Both the position numbers and the translations under genes were made by a program. Shown here one piece after another: positions 44,526 to 55,115 of a stretch of 64,000 nt of DNA. The stretch spans positions 744,001 through 808,000 of the forward strand of contig JAPEUQ010000016.1 in the NCBI GenBank assembly GCA_027946365.1. Reading direction: 5' to 3'. Every line of letters starts with the position of its first letter. Position 1 is the stretch's first letter. Source of the DNA: Kalmusia sp. IMI 367209. Lineage: Eukaryota > Ascomycota > Dothideomycetes > Pleosporales > Didymosphaeriaceae. The notes under the pieces are model-generated. The model was not told the DNA's origin. It saw nothing but the letters and a program-made list of their open reading frames with translations, and made no database searches.

Positions 44526-46019
44526 ATGGCCGACCTCTTGGGCCTGCGAGACCATGCAGATGCGCTTTTCCGCCGTGATGGAGGACTCGTTCCCCCATCA
44601 GATGTCGTTTTGTCCTGGCCGGCGCCGAACTACGTCAATCCCGAAACCCATGGAGAGGCTGGACCTTTTCTGGTGATCGCTTTCCTTGCATTGAGCATCG
44701 CGGTGTTCGTCGCTCGGATGTGGGCACGCGTGGTACTAGCGAAGAATGCGGGCCTCGACGATTGGATCATGTCAGTGTCGATACCCTTCCTGATCGGAGC
44801 CGCAGTCGCGGTGGTGCTTGGTGAGTGTTTTCTACTCTAAGCATTGGCTCGGCTGACCGCTATGCAGCATGTCGAACATATGGTTTTCAGTGGCACGCAT
44901 GGGACCAGACGTCGAAGACGTTGATAACCTCTAGAAAGGCGAGTCCGCATCTTACTAGACTGAGAGCAAAATGTCTAACTTTATCAGATCATATTAGTTA
45001 TCGAGGTACTGTACCTCGCAGCGACGAGCTTGATCAAGATTTCTATTCTCTGCTTTTACAAGCGGATAACAAAAGGATCGATCACGAATACTTTCGTGTA
45101 CTGGATCTGGGGATCGATCGCGTTTGTCATCGCCTACTTTTTCGCCTTTACGTTCACGATCGTCTTTTCCTGTTCGCCTGTAGAAGGGTATTGGCACTAT
45201 TTCGACATTTCATGGAGGCTCCAGAATGAACTCCACTGCCACAACGAAGCCGCCGAAATTGTCTCGGTAGTTGTGATCAGCACACTCCAGGACTTCTTCC
45301 TATGTGCCTTACCGATTGTTCTTATCTGGAACATACAGATTCCAAAACGTCAAAAGGCAGCCCTTTGTGGAATTTTTGGTCTGGGTTTGCTGTAAGTTCG
45401 CACGCTTCGGAACGCGACCGAAAGATGTATCCTGGCTTGACTGACCAACACCAGTACTTGCGTATGCGGTGTCATGCGAGCATACTATGCGATATACGTT
45501 TATTACTACACGTACGACATAACATGGTATGCATGGTACGGTTGGATCTGGACCGCTTTGGAGGCACAACTCGGTGTAATTTGCGCTTGTGCACCGGCTC
45601 TAAAAGGGTTCTTCAAGCAGTACTTCAGTCTCAATACCATTCGTAGTGGCGCCTACGGGTCTAACAAACAAAATTCACGCGGAAGGCCCCTCGGATACGG
45701 AGAGCTGAGCCCCGGGAACTCGCTTGCTACATCGAACGGTGAAGGTAGCGGATGGGAGCCGGATTCTGTTCCTATGAACCGGATCAAAGTCAGTATAGGC
45801 ACGAATGTTGTTGTAGAGGATCGAGACGATGCAGCAAGCCAAGGAAGCGCATCGAGCACGAAAAACTTGACAGCCCTACCAGTCAATGCACTTCCTCACA
45901 CACATCAGAACCGCGCAAGAGACTCGAGTCCGTCGATATGGAACGGCAATCGCACAACAATCACGGCTTACCGGCATAGCGGCGAAGTCGATGTCGAGAA
46001 ACACGCGGAGGGGACTTGA
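44526..46019 (+). CDS. Sat4/fungal rhodopsin-domain integral membrane protein
   Basis: Four exons (44526-44820, 44868-44938, 44988-45391, 45455-46019) give 444 aa. The protein has seven hydrophobic segments, starting with FLVIAFLALSIAVFVARMWAR. It carries the family pattern GLDDWIMSVS, YGFQWHAWD, IILVIEVLYLAATSLIKISILCFYKRI, a FSCSPVEGYWHYFD loop, DFFLCALPIVLIWNIQIPKRQKAALCGIFGLG, and a long Ser/Asn-rich cytoplasmic tail. This is the large fungal group once called integral membrane protein PTH11-like or Sat4. It lacks a CFEM domain. Functions are mostly unknown and some members are signalling receptors. Intron 2 (44939-44987) uses a GC donor (AAG|GCGAGT) with a CTAAC branch site and ATCAG acceptor; the other introns are GT-AG. 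Confidence 0.92.
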
Positions 46020-46102
46020 AAAGTCTAGTCCTATACGAACATGATAATGCAATAATGAGAAATGCTACAGTATCAACGAAAAGACTACTTGGAACCACTA
46101 TT

Positions 46103-46658
46103 TCAACCGAAACCACCCCCCATTGTCGCTCCAAAACCTAATCCGGCCGAAAAGTCTAGCGCGTTATGCTCTTTACCAAAGGCAACCTTGCGCACCTGCT
46201 GCAGTATATCGTCGGGTGTACTCTTCGACGGGACGAATACCAACCCAGCATCCGCAGCAGGTTTCTCGGTGCCAACATAGTTGCCCTGGGCGTCCTTCGC
46301 ATAATGCTTCAAATACCATTCCCTCGGCATCTTGCGCACGATCACAGTTTGCGTGACTTCTTTGCGATTCTTAGAGAACAGCTTTTTGAAGTTGATGTTC
46401 TCGGTACTATGGATCATGGGCACCGAGATGGTTTCTTTGGGATCGCCACTGCTGAGGTTCGCCATGTCTACGCTCACATCTTCGACTAGGGACCGCTGAT
46501 TTGCGGTGGGCGGGCCGGTGTAAGAGGGTGGTGGGGCGCTGACACGCATTAGCAAGTGTGCAAGTCATGAGAGTGGCGCGTCTTCGGATAACTTACTCTA
46601 CTTCAGATTGTGTGGAGCTCTCGGCCCGGGCTTCTTGCTCTTTCGAGAGTGTCGTCAT
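46103..46658 (-). CDS. Conserved-looking hypothetical protein, 165 aa
   Basis: Exons 46597-46658 and 46103-46538 are joined by a GTAAGT...GTCAG intron, giving 165 aa. The N-terminus is Glu/Ser-rich (MTTLSKEQEARAESS) and is followed by APPPSYTGPP. A compact basic region comes next (ENINFKKLFSKNRKEVTQ, VIVRKMPREWYLKHYAKD, GNYVGTEKPAADAGLVFVP). It ends in a Gly/Phe-rich tail (GLGFGATMGGGFG). There is no signal peptide or membrane helix and I do not recognise the family. The gene is tail-to-tail with the rhodopsin-like gene with only about 83 nt between stops, so the 3' ends may overlap. Confidence 0.75.
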
Positions 46659-47336
46659 AGCGATGTGTATTGGAATGAGGATGTTTTAGTCATGAGATGC
46701 TTGTATAGAGGATGCTAGAAGACGCTTCGTTTTGTGAGAGGCCGACTTGTAATTCGCGGGGCGTTCGCGATACTTAACTAGTCCGATGGGTTGTACTCAG
46801 CCTCAACTACGGATCTGGTGGCTGTGGCGCAGATTTACGCTTGACCTAATACTCCTCCCTGAGCATTGCCATAAACCAGTTTCATTCGTTGATTCCCGTT
46901 GCAATGCAGTGCCATGTGTGACCAGGCCACCCATACTTTGTTTCACCGGAGCTAGGTCTTGTCGAGGTCCAATTAAAAGAAATCATTTCTCGATCATCCA
47001 TCCACATAACATGAAACATCGAGAACTTTGTGTTACTTACCACAGACATCGCAAGCTAGACATCCAACTATTGAACGATTAACATCTTATCACTGCTCGG
47101 ATTCAAACCCCTTTCAGGACTACCTCGATCATGTCCTATCATGTGATGATAGATGCCGATGACCGCCGAATTCGGCTGGCCGCGGCATTTCCCCGCAAAA
47201 TGTCGCGAACTTGAACCCGTCATAACAGAAGAGCTGGAAGGTTTCACACGCACTTCACGGATCATCTTACAGTCACGCATCGCTACAACCTGGGACTGTA
47301 GACTTTTCGGGCCATTGAACCCATTGATCGCCCGCC
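46659..47336. other. Intergenic region between divergent genes
   Basis: This is upstream sequence of the small orphan (minus) and the nitrilase (plus). No recognised element. Confidence 0.6.
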
Positions 47337-48635
47337 ATGCCGCAAAACCTAAAACTGGCATCCGCACAAAGCCGGACGCTCTCGACGACAGCCGAAACAC
47401 TTCATGCTCTTGAAGCAACGACGCGAAAGGCCGCAGAGCAAGGTGTTGATATTATTCTATTCCCTGAAGCGTACCTAGGCGGCTATCCGAGGACCTGTGC
47501 ATTCGGCAATGCGGTTGGGGGCCGTACACCCGAGGGGCGCGATCAGTTCCTGCAGTACTTCCATGCAGCTGTCGATCTAGGAGACACCCCGGCTGGTGCT
47601 GGAGATGACTGGCTAGAGCGACGTCTTGAGGTGCCAAGAGGCAAGAACTACAGGGGCGATGGCACGAGGGAAGAGCTTGAGCGCATCGCCCGCGAGACAG
47701 GTGTATTCATCGTCACTGGACTTGTCGAGCGCTGTGCAGGCACACTCTACTGTGGCGCAGTTTATGTTTGTCCTAAATTGGGGGTTTTAGGCAAGAGAAG
47801 GAAAGTGATGCCAACTGGGTCTGAGCGCATGATCTGGGGCCAGGGATCACCTTCGACGCTTCGCGCTGTGACGACGGAGATTAAGGGCGTGCGGCTGTGC
47901 ATGGCGACTGCTATCTGCTGGGAGAACTATATGCCACTGCTGAGGCAGTCACTGTATAGTCAAAACGTCAATTTGTGGTTCGCACCGACGGCAGACGCCC
48001 GTGATACGTGGGCGAGTTTGATGAGGACGATTGGAATAGAGGGAAGGTGTATCGTTGTCAGTGCGAACCAATGCGTCAAGAGGAGTCAATTGCCTGAATG
48101 GATTACTGGAGCTTCTGTGAATGGGACAAATGAGACGACGCATGCGGAAAGTACAGAACACGCGTCACCACCGCAGGGTCACAACAAAGCTAGGAGAAGA
48201 AGCACGATTACGGTCACTGAAGACAAGCATGAAATCTGCTGGCCCATTGTTGAAGAGAATACTAATGGTGGAAGCCCTCTGCCAAATGGTGACAGCTCGG
48301 CTATCGAAGACGAACCTCTCACGGCTGTTCACGCGTCGCCGCCGACGAGTAAACTCGCATCCAAACCACTCTCAGCTACACCATCTAAAGCTGAAGCGCA
48401 GGCGGATCCGAATGCCGATGATTTTGTCTGTCGCGGTGGCTCCTGCATCATATCACCCTTTGGTGAAGTTATCACTGGTCCCTTGTGGGAAAAGGAGGAC
48501 GAGATGTTGGTGACCGAAGTTGATTTTGAGGATTGTGAGAGGGGACGGTTGGACCTAGATGTCGCAGGGAGCTATGGAAGATTGGATAGTTTCCATCTCA
48601 CGGTGGATGGACTGGATCTCAACCCGCCGCCGTAA
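47337..48635 (+). CDS. Nitrilase-family hydrolase
   Basis: An uninterrupted 432-aa frame starts at ATG 47337. The carbon-nitrogen hydrolase triad is visible: E44 in [14 protein letters not shown]156 in [19 protein letters not shown], and C194 in [14 protein letters not shown]. The [10 protein letters not shown] and CWEN(Y/L)MPL forms are those of true nitrilases and cyanide hydratases rather than amidases. It would convert a nitrile to acid plus ammonia, or to amide; the substrate cannot be told from sequence. Between about residues 265 and 355 there is a long Ser/Thr/Pro/Glu-rich insertion before the final conserved block ([19 protein letters not shown]). That block normally follows more closely, and the insertion makes the protein longer than typical nitrilases of about 330-360 aa. 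Confidence 0.92.
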   Translation: MPQNLKLASAQSRTLSTTAETLHALEATTRKAAEQGVDIILFPEAYLGGYPRTCAFGNAVGGRTPEGRDQFLQYFHAAVDLGDTPAGAGDDWLERRLEVPRGKNYRGDGTREELERIARETGVFIVTGLVERCAGTLYCGAVYVCPKLGVLGKRRKVMPTGSERMIWGQGSPSTLRAVTTEIKGVRLCMATAICWENYMPLLRQSLYSQNVNLWFAPTADARDTWASLMRTIGIEGRCIVVSANQCVKRSQLPEWITGASVNGTNETTHAESTEHASPPQGHNKARRRSTITVTEDKHEICWPIVEENTNGGSPLPNGDSSAIEDEPLTAVHASPPTSKLASKPLSATPSKAEAQADPNADDFVCRGGSCIISPFGEVITGPLWEKEDEMLVTEVDFEDCERGRLDLDVAGSYGRLDSFHLTVDGLDLNPPP

Positions 48636-49245
48636 GTTCTTAGAGCCCCACTTGTAATAAGCTTATACAATACAATTGTTTTTGTTGAATTGATATTCAC
48701 GTAAAAGCTGGACCATGATAAACGATGCGCAGTTCAACGGCCGAACGCGCGTCTGCCTCACTGTCGCAGGTGTTGATTTGGGTGTTGCTCTGGGCTTCGG
48801 TGGAAGCATCCGGATCAAGGGCAGATGAAACTCTTGAGCGGATCAAGTGAGTTGAAATGACGTGTAGGGGAGGATTTTTCCGTGAGTAAACTCGACTATT
48901 CGGTTCAAAAAAACATGCAGACTATGGCGACGAGAGCCTAGCAAAAGACTGTGTGACTGTGGTACTGGTTCATCTCAACCCCCGCACCGGTCAGCCAAGA
49001 GATATTGTACCTGAGGAATCCTGCAACGTGTCGCCCACATAATACTGAATCATCGCTACTTTCAAGAAGTCTATCGGTTAGACCCCTTTGCTCACTTCTA
49101 CGCATACATTTCTCCCTACATAACTATTCTTCATACCCCATTGCCACTCTTCGCTCATCTGCCGCTTCACTGTAGCTCAACGCGCTAAAGCTAGGCTTAT
49201 TGAACATCTTCCCGCCCACAGCTATGCAAGGTTAGAAACGATACT
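48636..49245. other. Intergenic region without recognised gene
   Basis: This is the 3' flank of the nitrilase and the promoter side of the second HET gene, with pyrimidine-rich sequence around 49080-49170. No supported gene. Confidence 0.6.
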
Positions 49246-51399
49246 ATGGAAGCGGATATTGACACTTTACCCGAATATCGATACGAACAGCTCCAGTCCG
49301 AAGATTCTGTGAGGGTACTCGTCCTCTATCCTGCGGAAGATTTCGACGCGCCACTCCGTTCATCCATCATTCAGCACAGTCGATCGGTAGAGCTCAGAAG
49401 CCTCCAATCATATCGCCATTATTCTGCAGTATCATATACTTGGGGAAATCAACAGCCTTGCCAGGTGCTTTACTGCCATGATGATAGCGCACAGGGAGAG
49501 ACAAATTCCCAGACGTCGATCATACGCATCACACCCAACGTCGAAGCTCTCTTGCGGCACCTGCGAAAGTCTCACAAGGTTTTGAATCTTTGGATTGATG
49601 CTATATGTTTGAATCAGAGAGATGGTGTCGAGAAAGGTCAACAGATTCAGCTGATGGGAGAAATCTACAAGACTGCGAAGAGAGTTCACGTATGGCTTGG
49701 TGAAGACGAGGGCGAAGCACAACGTACATTTGCATTGATACGGCGTCTCAACTTGACATACGATCCAAGCAAAGTAGAACTGAATCTCCTAGAGCAGCTA
49801 TTGAAGAAGCGTTGGTTTGGACGCCGCTGGATCATTCAGGAAGTGGCCTTGTCGCATCATACTAAATTTCACTGGGGTCGAGCGTCGCTTGATACGTCAT
49901 GGCTTGTCTGCCTACTACCGAAATTACAGCAAATATGCTCATCGTGTACTTCTCAAGTGCTTCTTGCGAGCTTAGATGTCTCGGTGCGGCCACTGGATAT
50001 GCTTTGGATGTTAGAGGAGTTTGATCAATCGGAATGTGGTGATCCAAAGGATAGAGTTGCCGCACTCATGGGAATGGCGCCTTTCTGGCAAAGGATTCAA
50101 ATCAACTCCAATACTGACGACTGGAAAGAGGTCTATGCTCGAATGGCAACTCACTTAATCAATAGACATCCCGATTATGGCCGCATGATCATGTATCAGC
50201 TTGTAAAATTTGGACCCGTCAGTCCACTGTCAAGCAGCCAGGCCGAGCTTTTTTCTTGGGTCCCAAATTGGGGATCCAGACGAATCAAATTACACGCTTC
50301 ATTATATCCCGATATTCACACTTCCAAGCCTAATATCAGACCAATCATCTCAGGCGAGTCGCTTTCGTCACCGATTGATGCTGACAGTAGTCAATTCGTC
50401 CGAAGCCCCGAGGAATGGAAGAACAAGACTAAGGACGCGGAGAAAGAGACATATGCACAATTCTCAGTCATTGGCAACTCTACATTGGCGTTCAGGCCGA
50501 CTCTAGATATCAGTGGTTACTATGAGTGGCTAGTGACAGATGTCTTTACTCTAAACCCTCCAAAGTCTACCTGGAGAGATATCCTAACGCCATTGAGGAA
50601 CGTCCACAAGGGAAAACCCATAGCATCCGCAGCATTCTCATCACTTACCATGTTTTACATCGATGAAATACGAGACGATGCTGGGCTTCCAAGAATCCCT
50701 GCAGAGGTATTTGCTTCTGCCTTCAGTAGTGCACTGAGCGATTTTCCTGTTAAGAATCTTTACGAAGAATATGCCAATATTCTCAATGAGGTGTTCAGCC
50801 CTGTTCTTCAAAAATTCTCACTCATGTGCGTCAAACGACCATATTTCGAGGACGCACAACACCACTTAGCGGACCTTTTCTCTTCTTCTCTTACCTTCAC
50901 GTTTGGGCCGCGCTATGCGCAAAAGGGAGATCTGATTATTCATCTTACGCCAGGATCTGAGGCTCCGAGACCATATTATCATTACGAAAGAAAATGGGCT
51001 AGAATAGGAGCGCGTTCTGTACCATACTCTATGGTAACTGCGCTTTGCGTGAGACCTATCGATAGTTCTGTCTTGTTTTCGAAATCCGAAGCTCAACGTC
51101 AGTGGGAGGCGACCGTTCCTGCCATCATCCGTGCAACTATCAATACAGAGAACGAGAGGGCGACGCTGCGTGTTGTTTTCTCCGTGTATGAAGGCTGCAA
51201 GCTCGGAAGCCGTGAGCACGTATTTGGGGTAATACCTCAGTATCTAACACAGAATAAAGAGGTCCCTATCAAGGTTCGTGTGGTGGGTCCTGCTTCATTT
51301 GTTACTTGCTCTCGAGTCTTCGATCTCAACGGCAATCATGGTGTATGTGAACTGGCGATGAAGCTTGGATTGCGCCCATTGGTCTATCACATAATATGA
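49246..51399 (+). CDS. HET-domain protein, 717 aa
   Basis: A single frame runs from ATG 49246. The HET domain is N-terminal, as is most common. Motif 1 is AVSYTWGNQQP (about 61-70) and motif 2 VLNLWIDAICLNQRD (about 112-126). Motif 3 is QIQLMGEIYKTAKRVHVWLGEDEGEAQ, with KKRWFGRRWIIQEVALS after it. This last Trp-rich block is typical of the WFxRxWxxQE subgroup. The C-terminal 450 residues have no recognised domain. It differs from the HET protein at 25.6-28.1 kb in domain position and motif details, so the two are not recent duplicates. A role in non-self recognition is known for a few family members only. Confidence 0.9.
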   Translation: MEADIDTLPEYRYEQLQSEDSVRVLVLYPAEDFDAPLRSSIIQHSRSVELRSLQSYRHYSAVSYTWGNQQPCQVLYCHDDSAQGETNSQTSIIRITPNVEALLRHLRKSHKVLNLWIDAICLNQRDGVEKGQQIQLMGEIYKTAKRVHVWLGEDEGEAQRTFALIRRLNLTYDPSKVELNLLEQLLKKRWFGRRWIIQEVALSHHTKFHWGRASLDTSWLVCLLPKLQQICSSCTSQVLLASLDVSVRPLDMLWMLEEFDQSECGDPKDRVAALMGMAPFWQRIQINSNTDDWKEVYARMATHLINRHPDYGRMIMYQLVKFGPVSPLSSSQAELFSWVPNWGSRRIKLHASLYPDIHTSKPNIRPIISGESLSSPIDADSSQFVRSPEEWKNKTKDAEKETYAQFSVIGNSTLAFRPTLDISGYYEWLVTDVFTLNPPKSTWRDILTPLRNVHKGKPIASAAFSSLTMFYIDEIRDDAGLPRIPAEVFASAFSSALSDFPVKNLYEEYANILNEVFSPVLQKFSLMCVKRPYFEDAQHHLADLFSSSLTFTFGPRYAQKGDLIIHLTPGSEAPRPYYHYERKWARIGARSVPYSMVTALCVRPIDSSVLFSKSEAQRQWEATVPAIIRATINTENERATLRVVFSVYEGCKLGSREHVFGVIPQYLTQNKEVPIKVRVVGPASFVTCSRVFDLNGNHGVCELAMKLGLRPLVYHII

Positions 51400-51929
51400 A
51401 ATCTTTTTTAGAGATAAGCTAGTGCATCACACTACTCAAAGTTCAATCTGAGGTTCTAGTAATGCTGAGGACCCCTCAAGCGCTACGCGCTAGTAAGATA
51501 GACAAGCCCTTCATGCCAAGCAAACTTGGAGCTTACACTATGCAAGGGCAGGGTATGTTGATTAGTTTGAGATATGTTCGCAGTGGAAAATGACGGGTAG
51601 AGCCAAGACACACACTACGACGACAAAGTTGCTGAACATTTTATTGTCTCTTACCCTGGTCTAAATTTCACTAGACGAGGATTGTGACAAAAGGCAGACA
51701 GGCATGATGACATCTCGAGGCACAGGCAGACAAGACGAGGCAAGAAGACAAAAACAACATGGATGCTTCAAAAAAAGCTGTTCATTGCATACCACAGAGC
51801 CAAACTGCATATATAGCGCGTGATACCCACCTCCTACGAAGTTTTGTATCCCATCACGATCAACGATGTAAGCAGTTGCGCGCGAAGCATCAACGAAACG
51901 CCAGCCCCCACTCTTCCCCTCATAACACC
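51400..51929. other. Intergenic region between convergent genes
   Basis: This holds the 3' flanks of the HET gene (plus) and the MFS transporter (minus). No gene is seen. Confidence 0.6.
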
Positions 51930-53804
51930 TTACTCGTTCTCCCTGACATCGATGACAGTAGTCTTGAACTTCCTAGCCGGGATCTTACGGTTGAACATAA
52001 TGTCCACCTCACGGTACGACCGATCCTTGAGCTCGGGCAAGAAGAAATACGCGCTAACCCAGCAGACGAACGCGGTTCCACCCCAGATATAACCGCACTT
52101 ACCGGCCAAATTCCAGCCGGTAGGATTAAGCATCTGGGAGGCAAGGTAGATCATCGGAATCTCAGCGACATAGTAGGCACCGCGGCCGACACCTGTGCTG
52201 AGCGCACGCAGACGCACGGACGAAGTTTCGGCGATGATCGAGTACGAGATAGGACCCAGGGTACCGGCATACACGAAGGAGATGATGACGCCGAGACAGG
52301 CTTGGGCGTAGTTGGTCGAGCTGTTCTGCGTGACGGAGGCGCAGATGCCGAGGAGGATGAGAAAGGTGAAGTTGGCAGCTGTGCCCCAGAGGTAGAGTGT
52401 GCGGCGGCCGAACCAGACGCTGAGGAACCAGGAGGCGATGTTGGCGACGAGGCCAAGGCACGAGTTGATGAGATTGAGCTGGAAGGAGAAATCGGTTGAC
52501 ATGCCAGCCTCTGTGATTCGAGTTAGTGCTGCACTATAGAAAATCCAAAGTTGGATGTCGATATGAGTTTACTTACGCTCAAAGAAGAAGGTCGCTTGGT
52601 TGGCAATCAGGTTACCAGCGAAATTCTGTGATGCGTACATCAAGCAGGTGATAATTGTCCGCCTCAAGTCGGTGCCCCTGACCAGATCAAACAGTGTAGG
52701 ATTGCCGCCCTTGATGGATTCGATCTCAACAGTACGTTCCATCATGGCAAGTGTGTTATCAGCCTTGGTCTTAGACTTGGCACCGAGGCGTTCGATGGAG
52801 CGAAGGGCTTCATCTTTGCGTCCGCGGCGAATGAGCCACCATGGTGATTCGGGCATGAACCAGATCGCGATTAGAAGAGGAGTCTACAGAAGATGTCAGC
52901 TATAGCTTGGTCGAAGCAGAAGTGAAAACTACTCACAGGGAACACCCATTGCAGGGCAAGAGGGACTCGCCATGCCCACTGGTCGTCGCGCTTGTTGTAG
53001 GCATATGTGACGCCTGCAACAATGATACCGCCAATAGACCAACTCATCTGCAGAGTAGCCGTGCAAGCACCACGAAGAACAATAGGAACAACCTCGGAAG
53101 CATAGGCAGGAGAGTTCGCGATGAAAAGGCCCCATGGTACGCCTTCAAATGCTTGTCCGATGACAAGCACAGCAAGTGAGTCGGCCTAAGACGATGTTGT
53201 TAGCTTTAGAACCAATAAAATTACTAGCATACTTACAAAGAAGGAAATGAAGATTGTGGCGTTCATGAGGACCAACCCAAGAATGGTAGTCCAGCGGTAC
53301 CCGAGGCGGTTGGTGATTGGACCAGCGATGAAGACACCGACAAAAGCACCACATTGGCCAGATTGGAAGAGCGCACTCTGCCATTTGGTGGGGATAGTCT
53401 TCCCGGATCCAGCCACATGGACGCCGTATCTCTCCTTGAAAGCGGTTTGCGCAACGAAGTTTCCGTTGAGGAACATGTCGAAAGACTCCATGACCTGGCA
53501 GGAATTAGATTGGTCAGGTACAAGGTGTCACTCTCTACGCAAGAAAGTGTTATTACGGTCTAGGACTCACAATTGTGAAGCACATGAGGAAGGCCCAGAA
53601 GCAAGCCATTGGATGGGCCTTCACAGCCTGCCATGCGGACATCTGATGTTCGGCATTCTCGGCGTCGAAGGCATGGGTCATGAGATTCGCGTCGACCAGG
53701 ACCTCGGAATGGTGAATGTTCTTCTCCTCGAGCGCAAGATGAGCGCCCTTGTCCTCGCCCTCCAGGGTCGGGTCAACCTTCGATTCCGCAACGCCTGACG
53801 ACAT
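51930..53804 (-). CDS. MFS sugar transporter (maltose/alpha-glucoside permease type)
   Basis: Five exons (53571-53804, 53237-53494, 52937-53185, 52577-52883, 51930-52510) give 542 aa, all in phase. Twelve hydrophobic segments are expected. Sugar-porter signatures are present: GYRWTTILGLVLMN (loop 2-3), EGVPWGLFIANSPAYASEVVPIVLRG (helix 4-5), PESPWWLIRRGRKDEAL (after helix 6), YLWGTAANF, and LPELKDRSYREVDIMF at the end. The PWG...PAYASEV and PESPWWL forms are typical of the fungal maltose/general alpha-glucoside permease subgroup. The cytoplasmic N-terminus starts MSSGVAESKVD; ATG 53804 is the only start in the open frame. It would import a disaccharide with protons at the plasma membrane. Upstream DNA contains several CreA-type motifs. 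Confidence 0.93.
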
Positions 53805-55115
53805 TTTCGGACAAGCTGCTTGGTCAATTGGCAAGAAAAGTCAAGCAATGGGCGACCCTGGGCCAAGAGGGCGAGTCTGTCTCTTAAATGCTGTGTTTAC
53901 CCAGGTCCCGGGGCACGACCTTAGCGGTCAGATGAGGCGCTAAGCGGTTCGGGAAGGCACGCCGCCCATGCCTTCCCATGGGGAAACCCCGCATAGCGCC
54001 TGCCAATCATTTACTGGTGGAAACCGCGGTGGATCGATCCTTCTCTCAAGTGGCCTAAACATGGGATGTGATCCCACAGCGAGGCTTCGGGGTATTCCCC
54101 AGCCCGCTGCACAGCCGTTCGACACGAATGGATGCACGCCATACGCCTCTGGGAGATGCACCCGGAACGCCGCCCCGAGCGACGTTTATTGCTTGTAATG
54201 TACCTCATCGAAGCGACTCGCGCTCCCCACCTCTAGCTTGCGTGTCGACCGAGCATCACGCCGTCCTGAGTCGCTGACTGGAGATCGCGTCTGGTGACCA
54301 GAGTGCTTCCGTTGTGCCGCCCTTGTCCCACACGCCCCATGGACCGCGCGCTACTGTTGGTGCTCAGCGATGCACATGCTGGACCGGATCCTGGGATGGA
54401 GACAGTGGGATCAGAAGACAGCCTGTAGCCGCATGGGTGCCGCTCCCAATGAGCTACCCATGCAACCCCTCCCTCCGCCAGCTCGATGTGGCTGGATCTG
54501 CTCGTCTGCAGCATGTTAACCCATACGTCTACGTGTACGCTGGGTACACTCGCATGGTTACATGCATTTTGCACAAGGGCCAGCAACCTGCTTACCGTCA
54601 ACCTGGATTCGCCGTCTGAGCCGCTTGTGTAACGATTACGTCCCAGCAAATATCACCAAAGGCCCTCCAGTGGAATTTCTGCAAATTGAATATCGTAACA
54701 TTTGTGGAAGCCTTCGAGCTCACGCACCTCTAGCTTGCTTGGGTAATGCATCCGCCATGCGCCAAGTTAGCCACACGACGGCAACCTGCTTAGCTTCGCG
54801 GCCAGAAGCTTGGATGGACGACTTCTTGCAAAGGAAAAGAAGCTTCGGTCTCAGACATACCAACACGGCGTAGCATCCGACGTCGAGTGAGCAGACTAAT
54901 TGTCGACTGAAAGACCGTTGTTTTACGAGATCTGGTCCGAGCGACACATTGGGAAAAGGATTGTGAATGAGGAAATCTGACTTTGCGGAAACTCATGTGA
55001 AACAAAGCATGCAATCCAGCTAGGGACTGGGCAACCACCACCTTTCAGGACTGAGGTAACGTACACATACATTATTGTACATTTTACACTTACAACAGAT
55101 ATTTGTACACAAGTT
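53805..55115. other. Intergenic region, promoter side of the sugar transporter
   Basis: About 1.3 kb lie between the MFS start and the MSS51 stop. It contains several GC-rich CreA-like motifs near the MFS gene. Short frames on both strands (for example 54233-54649) show no family resemblance. Confidence 0.6.
53908..54102. promoter_or_regulatory. Cluster of CreA/Mig1-like motifs upstream of the sugar transporter
   Basis: Three matches to SYGGRG lie within 300 nt of the transporter start: CCGGGG at 53908-53913 (plus), GCGGGG at 53987-53992 (minus) and CTGGGG at 54097-54102 (minus). Glucose repression of such transporters through CreA is established in Aspergillus and relatives. The motif is short, so chance matches in GC-rich DNA are likely. 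Confidence 0.3.
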
